Assembly: GCA_964017145.1 (NCBI GenBank)
Contig: OZ024840.1
Coordinates: 1,736,001 to 1,800,000, forward strand
Length of the DNA stretch: 64,000 nucleotides
DNA from: Agrocybe praecox
Lineage: Eukaryota > Basidiomycota > Agaricomycetes > Agaricales > Agrocybaceae
Direction of reading: 5' to 3'
Of this stretch, positions 37,052 through 49,554 are shown piece after piece. The first letter of the stretch is position 1. Every line of letters begins with the position of its first letter. Under the pieces are notes generated by a model. It did not search any database. It had not been told where the DNA came from and was given only the letters and a program-made list of their open reading frames with translations. The position numbers were made by a program, and so were the translations under genes.

Positions 37052-38428
37052 TCAGAGTTCTAGACCCTCAAGTGCAGGGATCGGGCGCTCAGCCTGGGGA
37101 GTGATACGGGCACCATGGCGCGCCTCTCCACTCTTCTCAAAGTCGATTATGGCGGAGTGGGCCGTCACTCTGTTGTCCCAAAGGACGATGGTGTTGGGGC
37201 GCCATCGCACACGAGCCTGGTTGTCCTGGCTCTTGTCGATATGGTCAAACAAGAACTTCAGGATGGTTTCTGGTAAATTGAAATTTTGTAGGTTAGAACA
37301 TATACTTTAATCATAATTAACGTTGTATACATACCAGACTCTTCGCGCTTAAGTCCAACAATGCGGCGCGTGAATTGCCTATTAACATAGATAGCCTCGT
37401 CGCCAGTGACAGGATGTCTTCTAATAACAGGATGGATATGCTCGACAGGATCGCGACGCACAACACCTCCACGACGACCACCTTTTGAGAATTCGGCTTG
37501 CTCAAACCCAGAGTGTACGGCCTTGAGCGTGCGGAGGAATGCGACGAAGGTCGCGGATAGCTTTTTGAGGGTGGACACTTGCGAAGTGAAGAGAGTGTCA
37601 CCACCGGATTTTGGTTGGGCAAGGAGGAAGAAGGTGGTAAGGCCGGGAGGTTGGAGCTCGTATGAGACGTCTGAGTGCCAAACGGTCGGTGTCACTGCAT
37701 CGTCGTACTCAAAGTTGAATGATTTGTTAAGATCCCTAGAGTAGGGAGAACGACATCGTTCAGAATCTCCACCGTGTAACGGGATGTATCAATGACATAC
37801 CTGTACACTAAGTGAACTTCGGGATATCCAGCGGGGTGACCTGAAGTGGGGTGGATGTGGAGACTAAGTGCGTCATTATCAATGGGTTGTTTCAACATTG
37901 ATTAAAAATATCAGACTAACCGTCCAAAGTGGCTTCCCCATTGACGATAAAATTCAGGACCACGGTCAATAAAATCTTGCTGGTCGCGGAAGACCATCAA
38001 ACCTCGCCTGGCCACCTAATCGAACAATTAACAATTAACAATCATCAGGAATTATCAAGAAAAAATAGTAAGCGCACTTCTAGAGCCACCTGATCACGAC
38101 CAGAGCTATCCAATTCAGCCAAATTCACACCATGTACCTCAGTTCCCAAGTGAGGCGTAAGCTCGTCGACGAAAGTAGCATTCTCCAGGAAAGCGCGGGG
38201 GTTAGGAAGGGCAAGGGCACGGTGACCTGGGTCGGCATGTTCGAAAGGAGTTAAAGGAGGATAGCGGTCTGCGGAAAAGTGGGGAAGGAGGTGGGCATAG
38301 CGGTAAGGTTCCTCTGTTTTCTGTTGTTGTTGTTGCTCTTCTTGCGTTGAAGATCGTAGCTTCAGAGTAGCAGCACCCTGTTCGACGTCGGCAACGGTGG
38401 TGCTAGTAGCGGTAGTGGTGGAGGACAT
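37052..38428 (-). CDS. Taurine/sulfonate-type Fe(II)/2-oxoglutarate dioxygenase (TauD family)
   Basis: Non-heme iron oxygenase that couples 2-oxoglutarate decarboxylation to hydroxylation of a substrate such as a sulfonate. ATG at 38428 (MSSTTTATS); an in-frame ATG lies further upstream but the shorter start fits the family. A low-complexity N-terminus with a Gln run (EEQQQQQK) precedes RYAHLLPHFS and LTPFEHADPGHRAL. The iron ligands are visible: H-x-D in TVWHSDVSYE (about 37665-37690) and the distal His in NRVTAHSAIIDF (about 37143-37178); the 2-oxoglutarate-binding Arg is in GARHGARITP (about 37090-37120). The GGDTLF motif is also present. Introns fall near 37270-37330, 37740-37800, 37868-37921 and 38018-38080. 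Real substrate unknown; fungal relatives support sulfur scavenging. Confidence 0.92.
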
Positions 38429-39605
38429 TATGGACGATATGATGATGCGCAACTGACAGAAACAACGGATATATAGGTACAGAGTCCTCTGAGATGCGTC
38501 ATTTAAATCCAACTTTCAAGACGACATATAATTAGGTGAGCTCGTCATTTGGACTTCTAAATACGCCATCGTTAGGAAATCGCTGACAATGAACACGGAA
38601 TCGGTTTAATGGGCGTGTGCCGGTTAAGGTATGTGGTATTGCTAATTATAGTGTCTTTCTTGGTCATTCCTAGCAGTAGGACCTGGCAGTATACTGGCCA
38701 GTCTTGGAGGAGAAATCATCTAAAAACCACAACGGGTTATGGCCTAGACGTTATAAAAATCATAGTTGTTGCCCAACATATCAAGTCATCATAGCCCAGT
38801 GAGTCCAGCCGTAGGATGGCAGTATGTTTAGGGAGATACACCAAGATTTTTCCAAGGAAAGTGAGTGCGAAAACTCCAAATAAGCAACAGTTGGTAACAT
38901 AGCCACAAAGCATAAAAAAGTGGGGGAGTCGCCATCTTTCATAATTTATCTGATAAGCATGTTTGACCATCCGATCAATTATCTTGCCGTCCGGGGAGAT
39001 ATACAGTTAAACGCCCACACTAGTATAAACATTTCTCAAGACCTCCGTGGATGGTGAAAGACGCGGGATGGTGAATGAAGCTTGAAGAGCCGGTCGGGCC
39101 ATACGTATTAGTACATAGTTATGCTGCGCAATATGCTAGCATGGACACATGATAGAGCAGGATCTAATCGAGCAAAGATAAAGATAAACGGGGTACGTGT
39201 GAAGTGGTGTGTTCGGAGAGAGCTGGGCTGGGAGATTTTTTGCATTTTCAACTCGGACGGCAGCGAAGATCCGTCTGCAGCTGCATCCCGGAACTGGATG
39301 CCGAAGACCCCGACACGTCTAAAAATAGATTAATGTCCAGCTAGTTTCTCTAAAATTCGAGTTAAAATCAGGCGAAGCTTCAAACTAAAGAGTTAGAAGA
39401 CGATGATCTCGACCTGTAAGCGTAAGTCAAGAAAATCATGGTGTACAAACCTTCCAGTTTGCTAATCGAACATGTGACTATTAGAAGGGCAAGAATATTA
39501 AGGTGAAGTACCCCAAACATTACTAGTTAACAACATGGGTATTGTGATTTTAACATGATTTCAGCGAAACACAACAAGTATCAGTATCGGAGATATGAGT
39601 ATGCT
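38429..39605. other. Intergenic, dioxygenase to kinase-like gene
   Basis: 1.2 kb with the dioxygenase promoter next to 38429 and the 3' end of the kinase-like gene. Short open frames exist (for example minus strand 38737-38970 with one hydrophobic stretch), but none has a plausible splice context or protein family. No repeat or RNA gene seen. Confidence 0.5.
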
Positions 39606-41058
39606 TCAGCGCCTCCACCCGAAAAGAGCAAACAATCGACGAGGAAGCAAAGATATCTGGAAAAAGATCCAACGTATGCGAGGAATGTTATGTATACCCC
39701 ATCTTGTATCTGCGGCCCTGCGTAGCAGTACTGTAGACCAGTGTATAGGGGGCTGTTTAAGATGGCCCCATTTCTCAACGAACTCCCGAGGAACGAAAAC
39801 CCATCTGTCGCATTCCTCATAAAAATGTCGATTTTCTGACATGGGATCCGAGACGTAACAATCAATTTCATCCTCCGATAATTGTGACGAGAGTTCTTCG
39901 AAAAGCTTCAGAGCTTGTGCAGCAGTTGGACGCTTTGCCAAGTTGCGGTTCGTCATACTGTCCAGAAGAGGAGCGAGCAGGGGTAGATCGCCAGTGCGAT
40001 GCTAAGATAGTGCAAAATAATTATACACGCAACATCAGCAAACAACAATGGGCTAACACGTAGTTGCTGACCTGGAATCTTTCACATAATAGTACACCCA
40101 ATGCCCCTACATCCATAACAAACGGGTTGTAGTCGAACTCTCCTTGCGCAGTATCAGTAGTAATATTGAAACTTCCCCAACACCTGTAATACGGAAGGCA
40201 GTAGTCATTACGATCGATTTCGAGGGGTACCTTGATGCTCCAATCGAAATCAAAAATGGCGTACGAGGAACGTCTCTGCAGGCGCCGTTCCTGCCTCATG
40301 ATGTTTCGCTCAAGATCGCCGCAGAAATCGTCGATGAGAAAATTGTCAAGCCTAAGATCCTATGTGGGCGTAAATGGTATGGCAGGAAGAAAACCGACAG
40401 AAACATACGCCATGCACGATGTTGTGTTGGTGAAGGAAAGCAAGACCCTTAGGAAAATCAAAAAGGAAGTTTTTTTGCAAGTAACGAAGTACTTACTTTG
40501 AGCATGCCGTGGACCATGTCCAAGATTTCATATCTCCTCGTTCAAACTGGGTAGGCCAACGCACCTCTCCACCTATAATAGCAGAACCACAGAACATTCA
40601 ACAATTAAAATATTTCAAGAAGACGACGACTACCTTGGCATCACAGCAAAACAGAATTCTTCAATGTGGAGAAGATCCAAGATAGGAAGAACACATCCCT
40701 TTCTAAGACTCTCAAGGTCTTGTTGCTTGAGGAACTTCATTATTTCATGCTCGTCAGTATTGGTCCGTACGATTTTAATCGCAACATGTCGATTCATTGA
40801 GTCTTGAGCAAATACAACTTTTCCCTAATGAACAGAGTCAGAGTGAAAGGGGCAATTTAATTGGAAATAACCTACTTGTCGATGGAATGCGCCGAGAGGT
40901 ATGTCCTCGTTGCTTATCACCTGCCTTGCATAATAAGAAGCGTACGGATACTCTTCTTCAGTTCGCTCAGTTATGGGCAAAACAGCCGGAAATGAAGTTC
41001 CTTCAATTTCGCCGCTTTCGTCGTCTATGAAATGTTCATAGAGAGTATAGCCATGGTC
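39606..41058 (-). CDS. Atypical protein-kinase-like protein (Agaricomycete family)
   Basis: Minus-strand gene of a kinase-fold family I associate with mushroom-forming fungi. Segments in order: HGYTLYEHF; an N-lobe with GKVVFAQDSMNRHVAIKIV (ATP lysine kept) and CVLPILDLL; FAVMPR; GLAFLHQHNIVHGDLRLDNFL as the catalytic loop, formed by removing an intron at about 40362-40411; YAIFDFDWSI as the magnesium-loop equivalent; QGEFDYNPFVMDVGALGVLLC; and a C-terminus rich in Trp and Arg ending FGWRR. The usual HRD-x-K is HGD-x-R and DFG is DFD, so catalytic competence is doubtful although the Asp and Asn remain. Introns fall near 40055, 40175, 40510-40580 and 40825-40870. The first exon is unresolved: no in-frame ATG lies in the first clear exon, so the start is upstream of 41058 or misplaced. 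Confidence 0.72.
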
Positions 41059-41064
41059 CTGAAA

Positions 41065-42490
41065 TCACTGGATGGTGCGAGGCGAAGTCCAAAACTTTAA
41101 CCTTTCTGAAACATCCTCACATTCTATCCCTCTTTGGAACTCAAATTCTATCTTGAGGCCGTAGTCCTTTGTGATTGAATCAGTCAAGTACATAAGAGTG
41201 TGCGAACATACACGGAACACACTTGAACCATTCCAGTTGTTGACATTGAATCAGTCTGTTGTGACACGTCATTACTCGACAGATAGGTCAAAGGAATCGT
41301 AAAGCTCTCACCAGTATCTGGCTCTACAGACAAAACAAGGCCAGTTGAGTTACGATCAAAAAGGTGGAGGTGGAAGTCACGAAATACTAAAATTTAGTTC
41401 ATCCGGCGCCCATGGGCCGTGATGTATACAAATAGATTTGACAAGTGGATCCCGAGTGAAGACAAACAAAGATTCAAGTTGCACCTTGACAAGTGAACGA
41501 CGTAAGATGTGTGGCTGTAAATCCCAAGAATTGAAATGAGTCACTAGTAGGATACTTATAAAAATAAATAGATCCGTCTTGCAGGGTTCTTGTTGACGGG
41601 CGGTCGAATGTTCAGATCACAATCATGGAATACCTGTCAATATGATGGCAGTAAGTACTCGAGGCTCACGTTGAAAATGATAAGCATCCAAAGCGCGATG
41701 ATCAATACATAGGACAGAGTCAAGGAAAAGCGATATCATAGTGGTCGAAGCAACTTGCCAAGAGAGTTGAAGCACGGCCAATCCTAAGAAACATACGAGG
41801 AGAGAATGGAGAAGAAGAGTCTCGACACCAAGCGCCCAAGATACCAGGCGCTTGTTTTCGTGTTGTGTTGTTTGAGCAAAATATATCTTCATCAAGGGGT
41901 CCTAAGTATGATACTGATTGATGTCACTCCGCAATTACCCCAAACAAGGGAGTTGAATGAGCATAGCGTCATTATGGATCGGTTTCCTGCACTATGCAAG
42001 CACGCGAAAGTAAACAAAAAGTCATCTGTGAGACTTTAAAGCTTTAACGGTGTGTACGACAACCATGGAAAGCGTAAATGGACCGAGCAGTTGGAGGGTG
42101 ACTGTTTGGCGTAATAGCCAAAATGATACGTCTCTGATATACGTCCTTGCAATTGTTTGAACGACGAGGAAAAAGCGAAATGGAAAGGACTGATAGGCGG
42201 TAGCAGTAGATAGCTAGTATACAATTGGACCTCGCCGTTCTGCCACGGTAATGGCTTAGAGTTGATGGAAGTAGAGGGGACAAAAAGGAATCGGGCCAAA
42301 AGACAAAAAGACCTGCCAAAGCATGTGATCGGAAGCAAACCAAATATGGAACGCGCCCCCGTCCATAACAATAACGAGTCCTGATCTCTATCTCACACGG
42401 CTTACCTCGTACTCGTCCTTTCTCTGGATTATACACCTTTGAAACTGTCTTCAGCGTCTTCAAACACTCTAATAAGTCCCAGAAATCCAT
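41065..42490 (-). CDS. Unassigned coding-like region, exon structure unresolved
   Basis: Minus-strand interval with several segments that look like exons but that I cannot join into one confident protein. From 5' to 3': an ATG at 42490 opening MDFWDLLECLKTLKTV; a hydrophobic open segment at 41605-41895 (VETLLLHSLLVCFLGLAVLQ); a segment at about 41475-41595 reading DGSIYFYKYPTSDSFQ in one frame; a second frame at about 41400-41510 reading KSICIHHGPWAPDELN; and 41110-41395 reading FRDFHLHLFDRN and VLSVEPDTGESFTIPL, ending in a TGA at 41065-41067. The mixed beta-strand-like pattern recalls the propeller part of Agaricomycete F-box proteins, but no F-box is convincing. It may be a separate gene, a degraded one, or partly 5' exons of the kinase-like gene. 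Confidence 0.3.
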
Positions 42491-42757
42491 AGGTTATGCT
42501 CCGGGGAACTTGAGGAATCGAATGGTGGGCGGGACTCGACTTCGGACTCATGGAAAGGCTAACATCATTGGTTCCTATTGTCTAATTGTTCGGGGAAAAT
42601 ATGGGTCCTGGCTTCCTAAAATGATCTGTAATCTTATTGCCGTTCGTGAGACTCAATCTGTTCATCCTCAAAAGGACGCTTTCCAGTAATCTTTTTCCAT
42701 CCCGCCCTCTCCTCCTTCTCTTGCGGTACCTCCTTCCTTTCTTTCTTCTACATTACC

Positions 42758-45517
42758 ATGGAGGACAACAGACCATACACTTCGTCCACAGACCAGTTTG
42801 ACCATGTTGTCGGCTTCCGTGCACGAACTGTCCCAGACGTCCCAGAAGACGTCGACTTCATCATGGAGCACTTGAACGATCCCAACTACGACTTGAAGAA
42901 AAACCACCCGCCGTCTTTCGAGTCCATCGAAAAGGGCGGCAAGAAATTCTATGCATCAGAGATCGACACAGATTCTCATTTCGAGTCTGATCGCTACTCA
43001 ACTTCAAGGGCCGAGTCAAGGAACTCAACCGCAATTGATTTTGACGAGTGCGTCATATATTCTTTCTCATCATCTTATACTCATCATCTTCCAGTGAGTC
43101 CCCTTATCCCGAAGTTCGGGCTGCAGTATCCAGCGTCGACGACCCATTAATGCCAGTCAACACATTCCGCATGTGGTTCATTGGTATCATCTTCGCCCTC
43201 TTCACATCCGGTTTCAACCAAATTTTTGCCATGCGATGTACGATTTTCTCTTCCTTTGCTTCTTATCAACACTAACATAATTTTTAGTCCCTTCCGTCTA
43301 CATCACCGGTGTTGTTGCCCAGCTTATTGCTCTTCCCGTTGGACGAGGCCTTGCTCGCATCCTCCCCACCACAAAATTTAACACCTTCGGCTACGTGTGG
43401 ACCCTCAACCCAGGACCTTTCTCCATCAAAGAACATGTTTGCATCACCATCATGGCCAACGTCGTCTGGGGAGGTGCTTACTCCACGGAAGTCGTCCTCA
43501 GCCAACGTGTTTTCTACGGTCAACCAGTTCCTTTGAGCTACCAGATGCTCCTCGCCCTCGGTTCCCAGATCATGGGTTTCGCCCTCGGTGGTCTTCTCCG
43601 CCAATTCGTCGTCTGGCCCTCAAGCATGATCTGGCCAGGTGCTCTCGTCAACTCGGCATTGTTCAATACCCTCCACCAAAGCTACAGCTCCAGGGACCGA
43701 GGACACATCAGTCGTCAAAAGTTCTTCTGCATTGCCATGGCCTGCAGCTTTGTCTGGTACTGGATTCCCGGCTTCTTGTTCACCGCTCTCAGCATGTTTA
43801 ATTGGGTTTGCTGGATCGCCCCCAACAACGTCGTCGTCAACGCGCTGTTTGGAACGAACACTGGTCTGGGCATGAGTATCCTCACTCTCGACTGGAGCAT
43901 GATTGCTTTCATCGGAAGTCCTCTCGTTACTCCAGTAAGTGTCAATTGGCTCATTTTTCTCTGTAACATACTCATCATATCATTTAGTGGTGGTCTCAAA
44001 TGAACACTGGAATCGGTTTTGTTCTCATGTTCTGGTTTATTGCCCCCATTCTTTACTGTATGTATGCCTTTGCTTCATGGTATCGAGGTTATCCTAACGG
44101 CGATTTATAGTCACAAATGTCTGGAACAGCGCTTATTTCCCAATTTCCGCCCCCATCAACTTCGACAACACAGGCAACATATACAATGTTACCCAAATCC
44201 TCACAGACGGTGTCTTTGACCAAGCAAAATATTCGGCTTATTCCCCGGCATTCTTGTCTACCACTCTTGCTTTGGCCTACGGAATTGCGTTCGCCGCTTT
44301 CCCTGCTGTCTTCGTCCACACTTTCTGTAAATATTCATATTTGTTCCGTTTTTGACATATTCTAATAATTCATCTTCCAGTGTGGTTCCGCAAAGATATC
44401 ATTCGCCGTTTCCGCAGCTCTCTCAAGGACGAGCGCGATGTGCACTCACGTCTCATGCAGTACTACCCCGAGGTCCCTCAATGGTGGTACATGCTTGTCG
44501 GCGCCATCTCCTTCGCATTCTTCTGCATTGCTATTGAGATCGTCCCGACTCAATTCCCAATCTGGGCCGCCGTCATTGCCATCCTCATCGCTTCCATCCT
44601 CGCCATTCCTCTTGCTATGCTACAGGCCATCACCAACCAGCAAGTGCCCACTCAGGTCATGCACGAACTCATCGCCGGATACATGCTCCCAGGCAAACCC
44701 ATAGCCAACACCCTGTTCAAGACTGTCGGCTTCATCGTCTCCAACCAAGCCGTCAGCTTTGCTGGAGATCTCAAGCTCGGCCACTACATGAAAATCCCTC
44801 CTCGTGTCATGTTCATGATCCAAGTCGTCGCCGCCTCCATTGCTTGCATCTGGGTCACCCTCGTACAAGACTGGATGTTGAATAACATCGAGGACATCTG
44901 CACCCCCGACCAAGCACAGGGATTCCGCTGCCCAGGAAGCACGACTTTCTACACCGCCTCGGTCATCTGGGGAGCCGTCGGCCCCAAACGCTTCTTCAGC
45001 CCTGGAGCGCCCTACTCAGGCCTCTTGTGGTTCTTCTTCGCCGGCGCCGTCTCGCCCATCCCATTCTACTTCCTCGCCCGGCGCTTCCCCCTCTCATGGT
45101 ACCGCTACATCAACATGCCCGTCTTCTTCGCCGGTCTCTCAGCCATGCCACCTGCCTCGGGCATCAACTACGCCTCGTGGGTGCTCACTGGATTCCTCTT
45201 CAACTACGTCGTCCGTCGCTTCCGCTTCAGATGGTGGATGCGCTACAACTACATCCTCTCTGCGGCGCTCGACGCTGGCGTCGTGTTCGCGATGGTGGTC
45301 ATCTTCTTCTCGCTGCAGCTCGCACAGACGGGCGGTGTTCAGCTTAACTGGTGGGGTAATCTGTGAGTATATTTCTCTCTCTCTCTCTCACTGCCTTCAT
45401 GTTCTAATCACCTTTCTTTCGTAATACAGTGTATGGCAAAATACAGCAGACGCACTTGGCATGCCGTTCAAACCTCTCCCCGATTCAGGAATCATCGGAC
45501 CAGCAACATGGTCTTAG
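42758..45517 (+). CDS. Oligopeptide transporter, OPT family
   Basis: Proton-coupled plasma-membrane importer of small peptides (tetra/pentapeptides, glutathione) of the fungal OPT family. ATG at 42758 gives a soluble N-terminus of about 110 residues (VPEDVDFIMEHLNDPNYDL is typical). The family entry motif SPYPEVRAAV follows the first intron (about 43049-43093). Then come about 14 to 16 membrane segments and both OPT signatures: N-P-G-P-F-S-I-K-E-H near 43405-43435 and K-I-P-P-R near 44791-44805. Introns fall near 43240-43288, 43935-43988, 44056-44110, 44325-44381 and 45366-45429; the last contains a (CT)n run. Ends LPDSGIIGPATWS. Complete and probably functional. Confidence 0.96.
45371..45389 (+). 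repeat. (CT)n simple repeat in the last OPT intron
   Basis: Short microsatellite of CT dinucleotides within the last intron of the transporter gene. Likely neutral. Confidence 0.7.
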
Positions 45518-46162
45518 AAGAACAAAGATGCATTGAAAACTTCCCCTCCTCCCCTCCCCCAATCCAAGAGAAACGAACCCACAGCATTACTCTTTTTATT
45601 CTTAATACCTTATTTTAGGGTGAAAAGCTTGACGCGATTTTTAACGACTGATATATCCCCATTGACATGCGTACATTTACACACACACTGCATACCCAAC
45701 ACACTCAACCTTGTATCATTCATTCATTTTTTGTACCTTTTTCTTTCGTCTACAAGGGCAGAGGCTCTCTTTTTCTTCTGTTTTAGTATAACTATTATTC
45801 CTTTCAACTTTTTCTTTTTCTTTCTTTCTGTGACACTACGGCATTTACATACTTCCAGCACGATCACACAATTATTTGTAACATACACACATACATATGA
45901 CTACAATGACAAGATTACGATTCCATGATTGCTTAGGTCCCTTTTAAAAGATATATCGCATTGCGGCAAAAATTTTCAATAAGCGCTATCTCACGAAATT
46001 GATTTCTATCCTCTGCCTCCGAATATCCCATTTTTACTCATACTTCGAAAAACATCAGCACGGAACGATATAATTTCATGGAGAAAGTGATATAAGTAAA
46101 GAAAGAAAAAAAGCTTAAAATACGTTTTCTGATACAAATAAAACAACGTGGATACAACTAAA
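45518..46162. other. Convergent intergenic region, OPT / PRP19
   Basis: About 650 bases, strongly T/C-rich in the middle (about 45720-45835). Two 3' UTRs are expected; an open frame on the plus strand here is just low-complexity Phe/Thr coding and is not a gene. Confidence 0.55.
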
Positions 46163-47814
46163 TTATGCAGACGGCAGGCCCCAGATTCTAACCTCTCTGC
46201 CAGTGGAGCCCCAGATGTCTTTGCCCAGAGGGCCGAAAGCAAGGTCGGAAACTTCACCTCCTTCATCCAACCTAAGAAGCTCTTCCCAAGTCTTGTGCGC
46301 GTAAATTCTGGCGCCTTGGCTAGTGGCAATTCCCAAGAACTGGGCACTGGTATCGTACATGACCCGGTTGATCTTGCAGTCATCACCAAGAGAAATGGTG
46401 TGAGATGCCTTTTGCTTTCTCAGATCCCATACGGCGACAGTCGACAAAGAGTTAGGGGCAAGCAGATGGTAACCGTTTTCTGAAAATGCGAGACTGTTGA
46501 CGGTGAAGGGAGAAGATTCGTCAGGGGTTAGGGACGCAGCAATAGCGCCAGTTCGAACGTCGTATATTTGAATGGTGGATGTCGGAGTACCGAGACCAAT
46601 GAGCGTACCATCGGGATGAATAGCCAGAGAAGTGAAGGCTTCATCAGATGGGGCGGAGCGGAAAACTTGGGAAAAGTTCGTCAAGTCGTGAAGCGAATAG
46701 GTCTTATCGCTTGAAGAAAGGGCAAACAGTGTGGAGGTGGGATGAACAGCAAGGCCAGTAAGCTCTCCTTTATGAGAGCGAACAGTGAGCTTGGGGAGAT
46801 ATTCTCCGGACGTGGTATCGTGGGACCAGACTTTGGCAATTTTGTCTGCGCCGGCGGACAACAGAAGTGTGTTGTCTCCATCGCGCTCGCGGAAAGCAAC
46901 ATGGTTAATTTTCTTGGTGTGTCCTTTGAGGGAGGCAAGAACCTTATCGGTGCTCCTGTCGTACAATTGAACAGTTTTATCGTTTCCACCGCTCAAAAAT
47001 TGCGAAGGGTTGCTCTGAGAAAGGGCCAAAGAGGTGATGCCAGCGGGAGAAGCTGAGTGCAACGAAGGAATGACATGCGCAGGGACGAAAGTCTTGACTT
47101 CGGCAGCGGTAGAGTACCCTGGCGCGGGTTTGCGCTTTTTTCGTGCTGCACTCAAAGCTTGGTGCGTTCCATCAATTTGAGCAGTGATACTGGCAGGAAG
47201 ACCACCCTCGGCCGCTCCGTCTTCGGCCATTTCAACATCATCTGCAGCTGTTGAAGCGGTTGGTGCAATGCCCATAGAGGCTTGGACATTTCCAAGAGCT
47301 CTGGAGGAAGAGTTAGTTTGTTTATATGGTACAAAGTTTCAGTATACACGTACTCTCTCGCTGCGTCGCGTTCACGGAGGAGACGCGCAATCACTCTGCT
47401 GGCAGCATCTTGAGAATAGAGCGCATAACTCAGTTCCTGACGCGTTGCGTTGAGTTTTTGTTCAAGATTGTACACCGTAAGGACTAAAGAGTCATATTCG
47501 TTTTGAAGAAGATGTAGCAGAGAAGGGATAGATGTGTGGGTGGGTGGCCTTGGAGCAGCAGTCTCTGGCGCTGGAAATCACACCAACAAATTCGAGTTGA
47601 TGAGCAATTTTCACCTTTCAAGTATCATTCGAGTCTACTCACATGCTTTAATACCAATTAAGTCTGATTCCTCCAGCTTTTCACCTGTTACTGGGTCGGT
47701 CCCATTTTCGTTGATGTATTTGACGACAAGGCTTCTTTCAAAGACTCTGCCAGACTGTCTCGCAACGACTGGGTCTTTCGGAGGTTCTCCAGAGATAGAA
47801 CAGAAGAAAGACAT
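46163..47814 (-). CDS. PRP19: Pre-mRNA-processing factor 19, U-box E3 ligase
   Basis: Core of the NineTeen Complex that activates the spliceosome, and a ubiquitin ligase. From ATG 47814: [17 protein letters not shown], the PRP19-type U-box (continuing through [22 protein letters not shown]), then a coiled coil ([21 protein letters not shown].., about 47540-47430) used for tetramerisation, a linker with KKRKPAPGY, and a C-terminal seven-bladed WD40 propeller (about 47080-46163; for example [31 protein letters not shown]). Ends [12 protein letters not shown]. Introns fall near 47575-47640 and 47300-47355. It is divergent from SGT2, 158 bases apart. Confidence 0.96.
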
Positions 47815-47972
47815 GGCAATAAGAGGTTTTCGGGATGCCGTACCCAAATACCAGGAATGTAGGAGGAGAAAGAGTCGAAAGTCATGTACGTTCAACCAAG
47901 CCGACAAGTCATGTCTTGTTTTCACTTGTTTACGTACAAGGACTCGTACGCCTCAATCATCTTTATACCACC
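47815..47972. promoter_or_regulatory. Bidirectional promoter, PRP19 / SGT2
   Basis: 158 bases between divergent start codons. No recognised element; the compact arrangement implies shared initiation or control. Confidence 0.55.
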
Positions 47973-49202
47973 ATGTCAGAGAAACAGCAGCGCCTCGTTT
48001 TTTCTATCATAGAATTCCTGAACCAGTCCATTCAGGATGGTACTGTCAAGGCAGATGACCAAGAAAGTCTCGAAGTTGCGAGTGCGTTTATTATTTAAAT
48101 CGTCGAGAAATGGCAGGGCCAATTGACCCGTTATCGCGTGATAGTCCAATGCATAGGAGAGGCATTCGGAGTCGATCCCTCTAATGAAGAACAGGCCAAC
48201 AAATTATCTGTGAAGCCTGCTACTCTTCAGAGTATCTTCGATGTGTTTATCAAGACTCGCGATAAAGTATCGCCTAGCGCAAAACAATCATCTTCGACCA
48301 CAGCCCCTCAATCTACGGGCCCCTCTGCAGATGATAAAGCTAAGGCTGAAAAGTTGAAGCAAATCGGCAATGCTCAAATGTCGAGTAAAGACTACGATGA
48401 TGCCATTGAATCGTATAACCAGGCTATTGCGTTAGATCCTACCAACCCCGTCTACTATTCGAATAGGGCGGCCGCCTACTCAAGCAAAGGCGACCATCTC
48501 TCGGCCGTCGGCGATGCTGAAAAAGCCATCTCGGTTGATGCAAAATTCATAAAAGCATACCACAGACTCGGGTACGTTTTATCCCTCTTTTTTGTCTATT
48601 TGATCATGCGATTTTTCTAAGTTCGTGTTTAGGCACGCGCAATACTCGTTAGGAGATTTCAAAGCGGCAGCAAGTGCCTTTGAACGTGGATTGAAATTGG
48701 ATCCTGCTAGCGCTGCCTTGAAATCCGGGTTGAACAACGCTCGCGCACGCATTACGGATGATGATGATAGCTCTCCTTCTAATGCAGCGAGCACCCAGTC
48801 AGCCTCAGGTGCAGGTGCAGGACTTGCCGGAATGGGCGGAATGGCTGACATGCTCAGAAATATTGGTGGAGGGGCCGGTGGAATGCCTGATCTTGCTAGC
48901 ATGATGAACAACCCCCAACTCATGGCCATGGCTCAACAAATGGCTGCCAATGGAGGGCTTGCCAGTCTTATGCAAAATCCTGCTGTATCGAATATGGTAA
49001 GTCGAGTGTGAGCATAAATCAGTAAACAGTGTACTGATTATTCGTCAGATGAATCGCGTGCAGTCTGGAGACATGCCGTCGATGGAGGAGATTATGGGAG
49101 ACCCTAGTTTGAGGTCACTGTAAGTCCTCATTTTACTAAACAATGACCTCGGTCTGACGTTTGGTCCCATCCAGTGCCGAACAATTTGGAGGTGGCAGAT
49201 GA
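47973..49202 (+). CDS. SGT2: Small glutamine-rich TPR co-chaperone SGT2
   Basis: Cytosolic co-chaperone that receives tail-anchored membrane proteins and hands them to the GET pathway. ATG at 47973: the N-terminal dimerisation helices (LVFSIIEFLNQSIQDG; intron 48080-48149 joins EVA to IQCIGEAFGV) bind Get4/Get5. Three TPR repeats with a typical start AEKLKQIGNAQMSSKDY at about 48340 continue to LKLDPASAALKSGL, split by an intron at about 48572-48632. The C-terminus is Gly/Met/Gln/Ala-rich with NNPQLMAMAQQMA and MQNPAVSNMM (NNP-type repeats), the substrate-binding part, ending LAEQFGGGR. Four or five introns. Normal for the family. Confidence 0.95.
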
Positions 49203-49554
49203 TGGCAGATGTAGATTTTGAAAGGCATGTATTTTTCCATCTTGAATACAACGGTATGGGTGTGTATTACAGTGTTAATGTTAAATTTGAGTTAAAAATT
49301 ACAACATTGCACGGATGCGTAGAATTAAAACAACAGATGGTTGCAAAAAAGAACAATGGATGGTTGAACATCAGGGCTACAGCAAAAGATCACAGAACAG
49401 ATAGCGAAGATAGAATATTAAGTGCCTGGACAAGGTTCGGATGAGTGATTAATAATAAGCAAAAAGTCTGTGTGTTTGGGGTCTTTCTAGGATGTCCACA
49501 ATTCCCCGCCGAAGAAAAATGATTAAGATACGTATACATGGAGTAGCACTTATT
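49203..49554. other. Convergent intergenic region, SGT2 / Myb-zinc-finger gene
   Basis: About 350 bases containing only 3' flanks. No further gene seen. Confidence 0.55.

Noticed and set aside
37052..38428. Possible secondary-metabolite cluster around the dioxygenase
   Set aside because: Neighbours are ALG10, a kinase-like gene and an OPT transporter; there is no synthase, P450 or cluster regulator.
38737..38970. Minus-strand open frame of 77 codons with a hydrophobic stretch
   Set aside because: No homologous feature, splice context or codon preference to support it.
45533..45928. Plus-strand open frame after the OPT transporter
   Set aside because: Low-complexity Phe/Ser/Thr translation of a T/C-rich 3' UTR.
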